Below the pieces are notes generated by a model that saw only the letters and a program-made list of their open reading frames with translations, was not told the DNA's origin and did not search any database. A stretch of 42,336 nt of DNA from an uncultured Lewinella sp. (lineage in GTDB: Bacteria > Bacteroidota > Bacteroidia > Chitinophagales > Saprospiraceae): assembly GCA_913056515.1 (NCBI GenBank), contig CAJXMP010000005.1, positions 1 through 42,336 of the forward strand. Reading direction: 5' to 3'. A program made the position numbers and the translations under genes. Shown in pieces: positions 9,634 to 17,994 of the stretch (its first letter is position 1; every line of letters starts with the position of its first letter).

Positions 9634-9666
9634 AAAAAGGCCCGATAAACATCGGGCCTTTTTTTT
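9632..9666. terminator. Bidirectional terminator between the DUF5916 gene and aspS
   Basis: Seven A, GGCCCGAT (9639-9646), a 4-base loop, ATCGGGCC (9651-9658) and eight T. The 8-bp GC-rich stem is perfect and the flanking A/T-runs extend it, so it serves both converging genes; it overlaps the aspS stop codon by two bases. Confidence 0.95.
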
Positions 9667-11443
9667 ATTCTGTATCGGATAGATTCAACAATAAGTTGAG
9701 TTCATTGAGCTGCGTGGTATCAATCTTAGACGGTGCATCTATCATCATATCTTTACCCTGGTTGTTCTTAGGGAAAGCAATGAAATCTCTAATAGAACTC
9801 TGTCCTTTCATAACAGCACAAATTCGATCGAATCCAAAGGCTAGACCTCCGTGAGGAGGAGCACCATATTCGAAGGCACCCAATAGGAAACCAAATTGTT
9901 CTTCTGCTTCTTCTTGAGTAAATCCTAATAATTTGAAATTCTTCTCCTGTAAGGCACGATCGTGAATTCTGATAGATCCTCCACCTATTTCAGATCCGTT
10001 AATCACCAAATCGTAGGCATCTGCTTTTAAGGCTTTCATGGTTTCGAAATCGCCATTGAGCATACGTTGCTCATCTTCCTTCTTTGGAGCAGTAAACGGG
10101 TGGTGCATAGCGTGGAAACGCTCAGCGTCCTCATCCCATTCTAAAAGTGGGAAGTCTAGTACCCAAAGTGGTTTGAAGTCTCCCTCTTTAACCAGGCCTA
10201 GTCGATTACCCATTTCTAATCGAAGTTCATTCAATTGTTTGCGTACTCGATCGGTCTCTCCAGATAAAATAAGTAGCATATCACCTGGCTCCGCCTGGAA
10301 TTTCTCTGCCCATATTTTTAGATCTGCATCCTCATAGAATTTACCTACAGAAGACTTGAATGTACCGTCAGCATTATATTTTACGTAAACCAAACCTTTC
10401 GCACCGATTTGTGGTCGCTGCATCCATTCAGTCAATTTTTTGATGTCTTTATTGGAATAGTTTTCTGCACATCCTTTAGCACAAATACCAACGATGAGCT
10501 CGGCATCATTAAACACAGCAAAGTCTTTTCCTTTAGCTACATCGTTTAGTTCAACGAATTCCATTCCAAACCTTAGATCTGGCTTGTCGGAACCGTATAA
10601 ACGCATAGCATCATCGTACATCATTCTTGGGAAGTCAGGCAAGTCCACATTAATGCAAGACTTAAATAAATGCTTAGTTAAGCCTTCGAAGGTATTCAGA
10701 ATATCTTCTTGGGAAACAAAGGACATTTCACAGTCAATCTGAGTAAACTCTGGTTGTCTATCTGCTCTTAAATCCTCATCTCTAAAACACTTCACGATTT
10801 GGAAGTATTTGTCAAAACCAGAAACCATAAGCACCTGCTTAAAGGTTTGTGGTGACTGCGGTAAAGCGTAGAATTGACCTGGGTTCATTCTAGATGGAAC
10901 CACGAAGTCTCTAGCACCTTCTGGAGTAGATTTGATTAAGAATGGAGTTTCAATTTCCACAAAGTCCAAATTGGATAAGTACTTGCGTGTTTCTATACCT
11001 ACTCTAGATCTGAAGATGATATTGCTTTGAGTTGAATTTCTTCTTAGGTCTAAGTAGCGGTATTTCATTCTTAGTTCATCACCACCATCCGTGTCCTCCT
11101 CTATAGTAAAAGGCGGTGTTTTTGCCGCATTCAATATTTGAAGGTCACTAACTTCTATTTCAATATCTCCTGTTGCTCTATTTGGATTTTTATTGGAACG
11201 TTCTCTAACTGTTCCTTCTACTTTTACCACAAACTCTCTTCCAAGTTTCCTGGCTGCTTCTCCTAGGTCAGCATTGTCGTCCATGTTAAAAACGATTTGC
11301 GTGATCCCATAGCGATCTCTTAAGTCGATAAAAGTAAGTCCTCCAAAATCTCTGTTTGACTGCACCCAACCACTAAGTGTTACTGATTGACCTACTTGGT
11401 CCATTCTCAATTCTCCGCAATTGTGTGAACGATACATTGCCAT
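9665..11443 (-). CDS. aspS: Aspartate--tRNA ligase
   Basis: AspRS charges tRNA(Asp) with aspartate in the cytoplasm. The 592-residue length and order fit the bacterial type: an N-terminal OB-fold anticodon-binding domain (about 1-105, with [20 protein letters not shown]), class II catalytic core, and the bacterial GAD insertion domain (about 290-420). Motif 2 is visible as [15 protein letters not shown] (219-233) and motif 3 as GLAFGFDRI (533-541). A second ATG two codons in (11437) gives the start [11 protein letters not shown], which resembles homologues, so the true start may be there. The gene stands alone on its strand, with a 190-base divergent intergenic region before the GGGP synthase gene. 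Whether it discriminates tRNA(Asp) from tRNA(Asn) cannot be told from this window. Confidence 0.97.
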   Translation of the reverse strand: MAMYRSHNCGELRMDQVGQSVTLSGWVQSNRDFGGLTFIDLRDRYGITQIVFNMDDNADLGEAARKLGREFVVKVEGTVRERSNKNPNRATGDIEIEVSDLQILNAAKTPPFTIEEDTDGGDELRMKYRYLDLRRNSTQSNIIFRSRVGIETRKYLSNLDFVEIETPFLIKSTPEGARDFVVPSRMNPGQFYALPQSPQTFKQVLMVSGFDKYFQIVKCFRDEDLRADRQPEFTQIDCEMSFVSQEDILNTFEGLTKHLFKSCINVDLPDFPRMMYDDAMRLYGSDKPDLRFGMEFVELNDVAKGKDFAVFNDAELIVGICAKGCAENYSNKDIKKLTEWMQRPQIGAKGLVYVKYNADGTFKSSVGKFYEDADLKIWAEKFQAEPGDMLLILSGETDRVRKQLNELRLEMGNRLGLVKEGDFKPLWVLDFPLLEWDEDAERFHAMHHPFTAPKKEDEQRMLNGDFETMKALKADAYDLVINGSEIGGGSIRIHDRALQEKNFKLLGFTQEEAEEQFGFLLGAFEYGAPPHGGLAFGFDRICAVMKGQSSIRDFIAFPKNNQGKDMMIDAPSKIDTTQLNELNLLLNLSDTE

Positions 11444-11633
11444 ATGGTTTTATTGTTATGAATTCGCACTAAATTTGCTTATGCTGCCCAAAAATCGCAG
11501 TTTTAAATAAGAAAGCATAATTTAAAAAAGGCAAATAAAATGTTTTCAGTTTAAAAAATGGATATATTGATGCATTTGAGAAGACTGAACAGTATTATTT
11601 TTCTTTTTTCCGGACAGAAACCAGTTAATCAAT

Positions 11634-12404
11634 ATGTCAAAACCCAGTTTCCAAACCATTTTAAGTCAGTCTGCGAAAGCAGGTAAAAAATGCTTGGCTG
11701 TTTTAGTAGATCCAGATAAGATCTCGGAACCATTCATTCAGGCATTACAACAACGGCTTAAAACTGGTGGAATTGATTTTGTTTTTGTGGGGGGATCTTT
11801 AATATCCTCTGGTGATTTGAACGAGACGGTCAAGCAGGTAAAAGCATTTTCTCCTGTGCCAGTGGTTATTTTCCCTGGAGCTGCATTCCATGTTAGTGAA
11901 CATGCGGATGCTATCCTATTCTTATCCCTAGTTTCTGGAAGAAATCCTGAGTTCCTGATAGGTCAGCAAGTATTGGCAGCGCCTAGAGTTAAAGCTAGTT
12001 CATTGGAGGTATGTCCTACTGGATATATTTTAGTGGACGGTGGTGCATCTACTTCCGTAAGTTATGTGAGTGGAACATTACCGGTGCCACATGATAAACC
12101 AGATATTGCAGCCGTAACTGCTATGACGGCAGAGATGATGGGCATGAAACTCATTTTCATGGATGCAGGTAGTGGGGCAAGACGAACAATAAGTCCAGCC
12201 ATGATTAAAGCGGTCCGCGGATCTGTCGATTGCCCTATCATAGTAGGGGGTGGATTTAATTCTAGTGAAAGTATTGAAGCTGCGTATGCAGCTGGAGCGG
12301 ACTTGGTAGTGGTTGGGAGCATGTTTGAGTCAAATCCAGAAAAAATGGATGGACTTATTCGGTCCTTACAACGGACAAATGAATTGATTTCAAATAATAA
12401 TTAA
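11634..12404 (+). CDS. Geranylgeranylglyceryl phosphate synthase family protein (GGGPS/PcrB)
   Basis: This family joins a polyprenyl diphosphate to the sn-3 hydroxyl of sn-glycerol-1-phosphate, the first ether-bond step of archaeal lipids. The 256-residue TIM-barrel shows the family landmarks: VLVDPDK near the start (24-30), FVGGSL (51-56), VVIFPG (77-82), a GYILVDGGAST segment (129-139) that replaces the archaeal YL-type substrate loop, FMDAGSGA (176-183) and the phosphate-binding IIVGGGF (203-209) and GADLVVVGS (219-227) loops. Length and sequence suit the Bacteroidota group II enzymes. The rest of an archaeal-type lipid pathway (glycerol-1-phosphate dehydrogenase, second prenyltransferase) is not in the window, so the product is inferred. 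The stop codon directly abuts the GTG start of rsgA, so the two are co-transcribed. Confidence 0.9.
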   Translation: MSKPSFQTILSQSAKAGKKCLAVLVDPDKISEPFIQALQQRLKTGGIDFVFVGGSLISSGDLNETVKQVKAFSPVPVVIFPGAAFHVSEHADAILFLSLVSGRNPEFLIGQQVLAAPRVKASSLEVCPTGYILVDGGASTSVSYVSGTLPVPHDKPDIAAVTAMTAEMMGMKLIFMDAGSGARRTISPAMIKAVRGSVDCPIIVGGGFNSSESIEAAYAAGADLVVVGSMFESNPEKMDGLIRSLQRTNELISNNN

Positions 12405-13355
12405 GTGGAGAAAGGAATAGTAGTTAAATCAACGGGGAGTTTATATATAGTTGAGGCTGAGGATGGCCTTTTATATTCCTGTAAGATTGTTGGAAAGTTT
12501 CGCTTGGGTAATTTGAAGTTAACTAATCCAGTGGCAGTTGGTGATGAAGTGCTTTTTGCCAAAGAGCAAGAAGCGGGAAGCGGAATAATTCGTGAAATCA
12601 AACCAAGGAAAAACTACGTAGTTCGCCAATCACCTCGGAAGAAACACTTCCTACATTTGTTAGCGAGTAATATTGATCAAGCAATGCTGATTACTACCAT
12701 AGCGCATCCGAGTTTGAAGCCTGCGTTTATTGATCGTTTTTTGCTTATGACGGAGCCCTTCAATATTCCAACCTGTATTGTGTTGAATAAGGTAGACATC
12801 TATGAGGAAGAGGATTTGGAAGTTATGGAAGGATTGAAAATGATTTATGAAGAGATAGGGTATAAGGTTATCATTGCTTCGGCTATTTCTGGCTATGGTA
12901 AAGCAGATCTTGAAGCGCAATTAAAAGGGAAAAAGACGCTTTTAGCGGGTCAATCTGGGGTAGGTAAATCTTCCTTGGTTAATATGATTGATTCTAAGAT
13001 GGACTTGAGAACACAAGAGATATCGGATTACTCCGGAAAAGGTCAGCATACGACTACTTTTGCTGAGATGCATAACCTGGATTTTAGTGGAAAAATAATT
13101 GATACACCAGGTATAAAAACCTTGAGCTTTAATTATTTAGAACCACTAGATGTGACGCATAATTTTAAGGAGATGTTTGAGTTATCTTCTGATTGTAAAT
13201 TTGGAGGTAATTGTAAGCATAGAGATGAACCTCAATGTGCGGTTAAAGCGGGACTGGAAACGGGGCAAGTCAGCGAATTAAGATATTATAACTACCTTTC
13301 TATATTAGAGGAGGTAGAGGACCAAAATTATTGGGAAAGACATTCAAAAGTTTAG
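12405..13355 (+). CDS. rsgA: Ribosome small-subunit-dependent GTPase A
   Basis: RsgA (YjeQ/EngC) is a circularly permuted GTPase that checks late 30S subunit assembly. The 316 residues contain an N-terminal OB-fold (about 1-72), the permuted G domain with G4 NKVD (128-131) ahead of G1 GQSGVGKS (182-189) and G3 DTPG (233-236), and a C-terminal zinc knuckle with Cys264, Cys270, His272 and Cys278. The G4-G1-G3 order is diagnostic. Translation appears to start at a GTG that immediately follows the TAA of the GGGPS gene with no gap; no other in-frame start fits the OB-fold so well. A 54-residue membrane microprotein gene follows after 6 bases. Confidence 0.97.
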   Translation: MEKGIVVKSTGSLYIVEAEDGLLYSCKIVGKFRLGNLKLTNPVAVGDEVLFAKEQEAGSGIIREIKPRKNYVVRQSPRKKHFLHLLASNIDQAMLITTIAHPSLKPAFIDRFLLMTEPFNIPTCIVLNKVDIYEEEDLEVMEGLKMIYEEIGYKVIIASAISGYGKADLEAQLKGKKTLLAGQSGVGKSSLVNMIDSKMDLRTQEISDYSGKGQHTTTFAEMHNLDFSGKIIDTPGIKTLSFNYLEPLDVTHNFKEMFELSSDCKFGGNCKHRDEPQCAVKAGLETGQVSELRYYNYLSILEEVEDQNYWERHSKV

Positions 13356-13361
13356 AATATT

Positions 13362-13526
13362 ATGGCTTATTCAGGTAGAAAACGGTACGTGAGTAGAAGA
13401 GAGCGACTCAATAAGAATATGCGTCAATATCGGATATTGTTTTTGTTTATTCTTTTGTTTGTAGCCATGGTGGTCTTCTTCAATTGGCGCAGAATTGTTG
13501 ATTATTTAATGACCTATACCTATTGA
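13362..13526 (+). CDS. Small single-pass membrane protein, 54 residues, unknown function
   Basis: An ATG 6 bases after the rsgA stop opens a 54-codon frame ending in TGA at 13524-13526. The product has a very basic N-terminus (Arg/Lys-rich, residues 6-24), one clear membrane helix (about 25-41, ILFLFILLFVAMVVFF), then Asn-Trp-Arg-Arg and a short tyrosine-rich tail. The charge pattern predicts the N-terminus in the cytoplasm. It overlaps the convergent ligase-CBS gene by 7 bases. The composition is protein-like, the start is close behind rsgA and the hydrophobic block is uninterrupted, so I think it is a real gene, but I do not recognise a family. Confidence 0.6.
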   Translation: MAYSGRKRYVSRRERLNKNMRQYRILFLFILLFVAMVVFFNWRRIVDYLMTYTY

Positions 13527-15442
13527 TGGTCTAGACCAGCAATGAGCCTTTTAGTAATCCATTGAAACTCCGCTTTACTTAGAACGCCTATCAATTCGTC
13601 TTCTTTTACTACAGGTAGGAAGTTGTATGCTTGCTTTTGTACGATATCAAAGGCTTCTTTAAGCTTTGAAGTGGAGTGGATAAAGGTTGGATTTTCCTCC
13701 ATGACATCTTGCACTAACATAGTTTGATCAGGATCCTTCTTTTTACTCAAGGCTTCTAGTATGCCTGATTTGGTAATTACTCCGATTAGCTTTCCGGCCT
13801 TATTTTCGACGCAAAGGTGTTCTAAGTCTTTCCATTTCATAATTTGTATGACCATATCGATCAAATCTCCTGGGTAGACTGTTAGGAAATCCGTATTCAT
13901 GAATTCGGAGACCAATAAATTGGAGGGTTTATAGCTGTCGTAGTCGGACAAGTGAATGGGTGGCCATTCGTGAAGCGGCAAACCACTATTTTGATTCTTA
14001 ATCATTTGAGCGGTTAGTATAACAGAGGCTTCTTCTCTACTAAATCCTTGTTTCAGGCTGGTAAAACTACGTAATAACCAGCGTGCGCCTGTCATGTGTT
14101 GCTTCGCTCTTGCTTCGATAATGCCCAAATATTTGTCTATATCCTGATCAGAGACTCCTTGCTTTTTTAATCCGGCTTTAGCTATTGGTAAAAGTTCTTT
14201 TACTATTAATTTGGTAGCAGAGATTTTACGGTCGCCAATCCAATTAAAGCGCGTATCTATACCAAATTTGGCAGCCTTTTTAAAATTGTCGCTTACATCG
14301 GCAAAGGATAGTTCCTCTCGGATATCGTCATATTGGTCTGCAATACCAATCATCAAGCCTAACCAAAAGGCTGCATTCGCTACTTCATCTTGCGGCGTTG
14401 GTCCTGCAGGTAGGACTCTGCACTCAATTCGTAAATGTGGTTGTCCATTGTCACTGATACCATAGCAGGCTCTATTCCACCGATAAACCGTAGAATTGTG
14501 TACTTGTAATGCTTTGAGTTTAGGTGTTATTCCTTGTTCTAGTGTTTCAAGGGAGTCCTGCTCTTCATCAGCTGTCATTAATATCCTAAATCGAGCAATA
14601 TCTTCTTTGTATAACTCCAGAATAGAATGATTGAGCCAATCTTTACCAAATTGAACCCGAGGGGATTTTTCTCGCATGTGATTTCGAGTGAGGCGAGTAT
14701 CTAGCGCTTGCTGGAAGAGTGCAATTCTGGATTCATGCCATAATCTTCTTCCAAATACTAAGGGTGAATTGGTCGCAATAGACAAAACCGGAGCGGCAAT
14801 AGCTTGAGCTATATTGTACATCTTTACAAACTCGTGTTGGGAGACTTGCAGGTGTACTTGGAAGGAGGTATTTGCAGCTTCAATTAAGGGAGAGCTGTGT
14901 CTTAAATGCAGCTCATCGATCCCCTCTAGCTTAAGTTCGAAGTTTCCACCTTCTGATTGATCAATGATGGAATCCATCAAAGCTCTATATCGTACCTTTG
15001 GAGTTAGGTTGTCTAACTCTAAATTGAATTTTTGTAGTGTAGGAAGAATTCCAGTAAGTGCAATTTGAGCATCGAACGATTGAAGGGCTGTATTGATTTG
15101 TGCTAAATAATCTTGGATTTCACCTTCCATATCACTTAGACAGCTTTGCTCAAAGACCCTTGGAGTTAGATTGGTTTCTAGGTTGAATTTGGCTAGTTCT
15201 GTTTCTAGCCAAGTACAATTTGTTCCGAGCTTTTCTATTACCTCCATGCAGATTAGGGCGGGCTTATTATTCTTTTTTTGAACAATACACATTTCTTGTT
15301 CTGCCCCTATTCGTTTAATGTTATTTTCAAACATTTCACGATCTAGCATGTGTTCAAGTGCCTGAATATCTTTGATCAGGTTTTTAATGAACTGGTGCAG
15401 GTTTTTATCGTTCTGCGCAAGAGTTACTTTTTGCTCGCCCAT
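13520..15442 (-). CDS. Glutamate-cysteine ligase-like (GCS2) protein with C-terminal CBS pair
   Basis: The first 480 or so residues belong to the GCS2/YbdK carboxylate-amine ligase superfamily: RIGAEQEMCIV (45-55) is the start of the ATP-grasp-like core, followed by ETELAKFNLETNL, the substrate-side SFQVHLQV segment and ECRVLPAGPT. Members join glutamate to cysteine or another amine using ATP; the substrate here is not certain. Residues 515-570 and 575-634 form two CBS motifs (FLTVYPGDLIDMVIQIM, VIGVITKSG-type, and NFLPVVKEDELIGVLSK), a module that usually binds adenine nucleotides and tunes activity. Length 640 is well above a stand-alone YbdK (about 370) because of this fusion and an insert. 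The gene is monocistronic, convergent with the rsgA unit, with a 94-base gap to the divergent lipoprotein gene. Confidence 0.85.
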   Translation of the reverse strand: MGEQKVTLAQNDKNLHQFIKNLIKDIQALEHMLDREMFENNIKRIGAEQEMCIVQKKNNKPALICMEVIEKLGTNCTWLETELAKFNLETNLTPRVFEQSCLSDMEGEIQDYLAQINTALQSFDAQIALTGILPTLQKFNLELDNLTPKVRYRALMDSIIDQSEGGNFELKLEGIDELHLRHSSPLIEAANTSFQVHLQVSQHEFVKMYNIAQAIAAPVLSIATNSPLVFGRRLWHESRIALFQQALDTRLTRNHMREKSPRVQFGKDWLNHSILELYKEDIARFRILMTADEEQDSLETLEQGITPKLKALQVHNSTVYRWNRACYGISDNGQPHLRIECRVLPAGPTPQDEVANAAFWLGLMIGIADQYDDIREELSFADVSDNFKKAAKFGIDTRFNWIGDRKISATKLIVKELLPIAKAGLKKQGVSDQDIDKYLGIIEARAKQHMTGARWLLRSFTSLKQGFSREEASVILTAQMIKNQNSGLPLHEWPPIHLSDYDSYKPSNLLVSEFMNTDFLTVYPGDLIDMVIQIMKWKDLEHLCVENKAGKLIGVITKSGILEALSKKKDPDQTMLVQDVMEENPTFIHSTSKLKEAFDIVQKQAYNFLPVVKEDELIGVLSKAEFQWITKRLIAGLDHQ

Positions 15443-15536
15443 TTTAATTGCATTTACAGGGGAATTATTGATTGCTTAATATAATTAATATTGGTGAATA
15501 GGAATATTATATTGCATCAAATATCGTTAGTCAGAT

Positions 15537-16049
15537 ATGAGAAAAATACTTTTTGCATTGGTGTTGGTTACCTTAATAGGGTCTTGTAAAAGTGACGATG
15601 ACTTCATTTTTGAGATTCCTTATGGTCCGTTAGACTTTACGGTACCAGCTGGTCTATCTGTGTTGAATTTTCATCAATTCACCATTTCTTTTGATGCAAC
15701 AAGTATATTGGATTTAGCTAGCCAAGGGGCTTCTTATAACGAGATATTGCCCAATACTGCCTTTATTGAGTCATTGACTAATAATGATCCTCTAGGGTTT
15801 GCTCAAGATATTTCCATACGTATTTGCTCGGAAGATTTTGATAATCCTAATTGTGGGACGGAGATATTTTGGAAGAATCCTACGGAGTTTGATGAAAGTA
15901 CTCCTGCAGGCTTATGGCCAAATGAAAACGACATCTCCTCCTATTTAGAATCCGAAGATGTCGTTTTAAAAGTCAAGTTTAGTCAACTGAGGTCAACTAC
16001 AACTCAAGAGCTTAATTTATTCTTGAGACTTAATTTTGTGGCGCGTTAA
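15537..16049 (+). CDS. Hypothetical lipoprotein, probably surface-exposed
   Basis: The 170-residue product has a signal peptide ending in the lipobox LIGSC, lipidated at Cys17. The residues after it, K-S-D-D-D-F, resemble the acidic lipoprotein export signal that sends Bacteroidota lipoproteins to the outer face of the outer membrane. The mature part is beta-rich (LDFTVPAGLSVLNFHQFTISFD, and a C-terminal strand pair), with two cysteines (about 100 and 108) that might form a disulfide. No catalytic motif is visible and I do not recognise the family. It lies between two minus-strand genes and its 3' end overlaps the convergent SPOR gene by 4 bases. Confidence 0.7.
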   Translation: MRKILFALVLVTLIGSCKSDDDFIFEIPYGPLDFTVPAGLSVLNFHQFTISFDATSILDLASQGASYNEILPNTAFIESLTNNDPLGFAQDISIRICSEDFDNPNCGTEIFWKNPTEFDESTPAGLWPNENDISSYLESEDVVLKVKFSQLRSTTTQELNLFLRLNFVAR

Positions 16050-17716
16050 TTGAAACGACTCAAGTATGGTCCCGCCAAACTATTCATAGCAGCTAAAGCC
16101 ATTTTTTTACTTTCGCTTAGTGAAAAGCCTTTATCCATAAACAGGTCTTCAAGCAAGACTTGGTTTTGAAAGTATAGTAATCGAATACTGTAGGATAGTT
16201 TTTCTAGATAAACATCTTTTTGTCCCCATTTGTAGATATTCGTACTTACTGCTTCGCTCCAAGCTTGATTGGCCTCATGTTCTTGGTCAGAAATAGTGGG
16301 TTGGTCGTAGATTAATGCAATTTGATTACTCCAACTATTAGATGCTTCATAAGCATCTACTTGACCAATACTAATCTGATTGATAATAGTTAATAGCAGA
16401 TCCATTTCTTCCCAATTGTAGGTGCTTGAACAATTATTCCAGTTTATTTTTGCAAATGAAATAGGGTCCTTAGCCGAGAATTGAGAAATTTCTTTGATGT
16501 GATAATCATATAACCAGCAAGGTGCAGGAATATTTTTACCAGTGTTCATATGGATGAATAGTAGATGCTGAACGATTTGCTCCATATTTTGATAGTCGTA
16601 GGAAGCGGAGGGATCGAAGCGCATATTTTGATTAACAGAACCATTTTTAAATGCTTCTTTAATAGCTCTATTCATGGTTTTATTCAAATTATTTGAAGGA
16701 CCTGATGCAATCATTTCCAGGTAAGCCAAATAAGCCCCTGCTAGCGGTTCTGGCATCTTGACTAATTTATCTTTACAAACCATAGGTTCGTATGGTAAAT
16801 TCAATAAGACATCGTTGATGTTATTGAGCTCTAATGCGATTACATTTTCTTGATTCTGCTTTAAATGTTTGCGGTAATATTGAATCACTGGGTCTTGGTT
16901 ATACATTTGTTTAAATGCAGTTTGAGTACCCTTGCCATAATAGCCATCCAATGAACTTGTATACACACCATCTTTTTTTAGTAGTGTTTGCAATTTCAGT
17001 GCTGAAGCTCTCTTTTTATTACCCCTAATCGCCGGCTTGGATTGTTTTTTCAAAGTAGTACCGAAGTGCAATTCCCAAAAGGTGTTGAGTTCTTCTTCTT
17101 TCGCTAGTAAATCATCGAATCCTTTTTGCTGGGGCACTTGATAATTAGTTAGCTGTGGACTTGGAAGTGTAGGTTGCTCTTGATCATAATAGAAATCTGT
17201 AATTAAGTGAACCTCTTGAGGTCTAAACTTTGCTAGAAATGCACCTGGATAGCTTTCTCGGAGATTAGCTAGATTCAAATCAGCACTAGTACGATCTGCA
17301 AAGGGACCCACCAGAATTTGAATCTGACCTTTTGTTCCAGCTATTTTTCTATTACTGCTTTGATATTCAAAACTCAATGCTGCCTGATTGAAATAATCAT
17401 AAGAAGCGATTTGAACATAATATTCTGAGGGTTTATTCAGGTTTACAGGCTCTACTCGAGCATTAAAGCAGCCCTTTTCTTTAGCCAATTGTGCCTGTTG
17501 AAGTGCATCATTATAATCCTCAAAATGTCCAAGAAATACGAGCTTTTGACCTGCTTGAGTGTATAAAAGCCCTTTGTTTAAGAGGTAATCAAAATCTATT
17601 GCTTTTACATTGGAGTCAAAATTACCTAAGTTGACCTTATATCTGATTTGATCCTGCGCAAAACAGCTGCATAATAGGAATAACGCCAGTCCTGTAATCA
17701 AGCCTTTTTTCATCAT
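16046..17716 (-). CDS. SPOR-like and peptidoglycan-binding-like exported protein
   Basis: The 556 residues begin with a signal peptide (cleavage probably after CFAQ, residue 21; the LCSC stretch could alternatively be a lipobox). Two SPOR-like modules follow (about 24-92 and 97-166), each with the pattern of sidechains around VNLGNF and YVQIASY and the terminal GPF/FLGHF turn; SPOR domains bind denuded septal glycan. Residues 238-276 (LQTLLKKDG to GKGTQTAFKQ) look like a PG_binding_1 helix bundle. The C-terminal 280 residues have no motif I recognise and may be an alpha-helical domain. The gene is single and convergent with the lipoprotein gene. A role in cell-wall remodelling or division is an inference. 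Confidence 0.65.
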   Translation of the reverse strand: MMKKGLITGLALFLLCSCFAQDQIRYKVNLGNFDSNVKAIDFDYLLNKGLLYTQAGQKLVFLGHFEDYNDALQQAQLAKEKGCFNARVEPVNLNKPSEYYVQIASYDYFNQAALSFEYQSSNRKIAGTKGQIQILVGPFADRTSADLNLANLRESYPGAFLAKFRPQEVHLITDFYYDQEQPTLPSPQLTNYQVPQQKGFDDLLAKEEELNTFWELHFGTTLKKQSKPAIRGNKKRASALKLQTLLKKDGVYTSSLDGYYGKGTQTAFKQMYNQDPVIQYYRKHLKQNQENVIALELNNINDVLLNLPYEPMVCKDKLVKMPEPLAGAYLAYLEMIASGPSNNLNKTMNRAIKEAFKNGSVNQNMRFDPSASYDYQNMEQIVQHLLFIHMNTGKNIPAPCWLYDYHIKEISQFSAKDPISFAKINWNNCSSTYNWEEMDLLLTIINQISIGQVDAYEASNSWSNQIALIYDQPTISDQEHEANQAWSEAVSTNIYKWGQKDVYLEKLSYSIRLLYFQNQVLLEDLFMDKGFSLSESKKMALAAMNSLAGPYLSRFN

Positions 17717-17868
17717 AAGTTCTTATTTGGATTTTAGTTTGTCGGGGACGGGAATAAAATATTAAAAAACTAAATATAAGTGAAATAACGTATTAGGTGC
17801 TGAATTTCTGATATGAATAGTAGATTTTTTTAATCAAACGAATTGAATATGAGTTAAAAGAAACCTTG

Positions 17869-17904
17869 AATCATGATTGAATTCATCCTCAAATGTTATC
17901 TTTG
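17869..17904 (+). promoter_or_regulatory. Candidate promoter with overlapping palindrome upstream of the RND operon
   Basis: TTG (17877-17879), a 17-base spacer and TATCTTTG (17897-17904) match the Bacteroidota -33 and TAnnTTTG -7 boxes exactly. The leader to the ATG at 17995 would be about 85 bases. A perfect 10-bp palindrome AATCATGATT (17869-17878) overlaps the -33 box and could be an operator, though no regulator gene is adjacent. Confidence 0.45.
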
Positions 17905-17994
17905 GAAAGAATATAATGGGCCATTTTTCAATGTAGCGCAACTACGAGAAGAGCCTAAGTGTTCAAAGCTTAAACCAGTCCTAAATAAAATATA

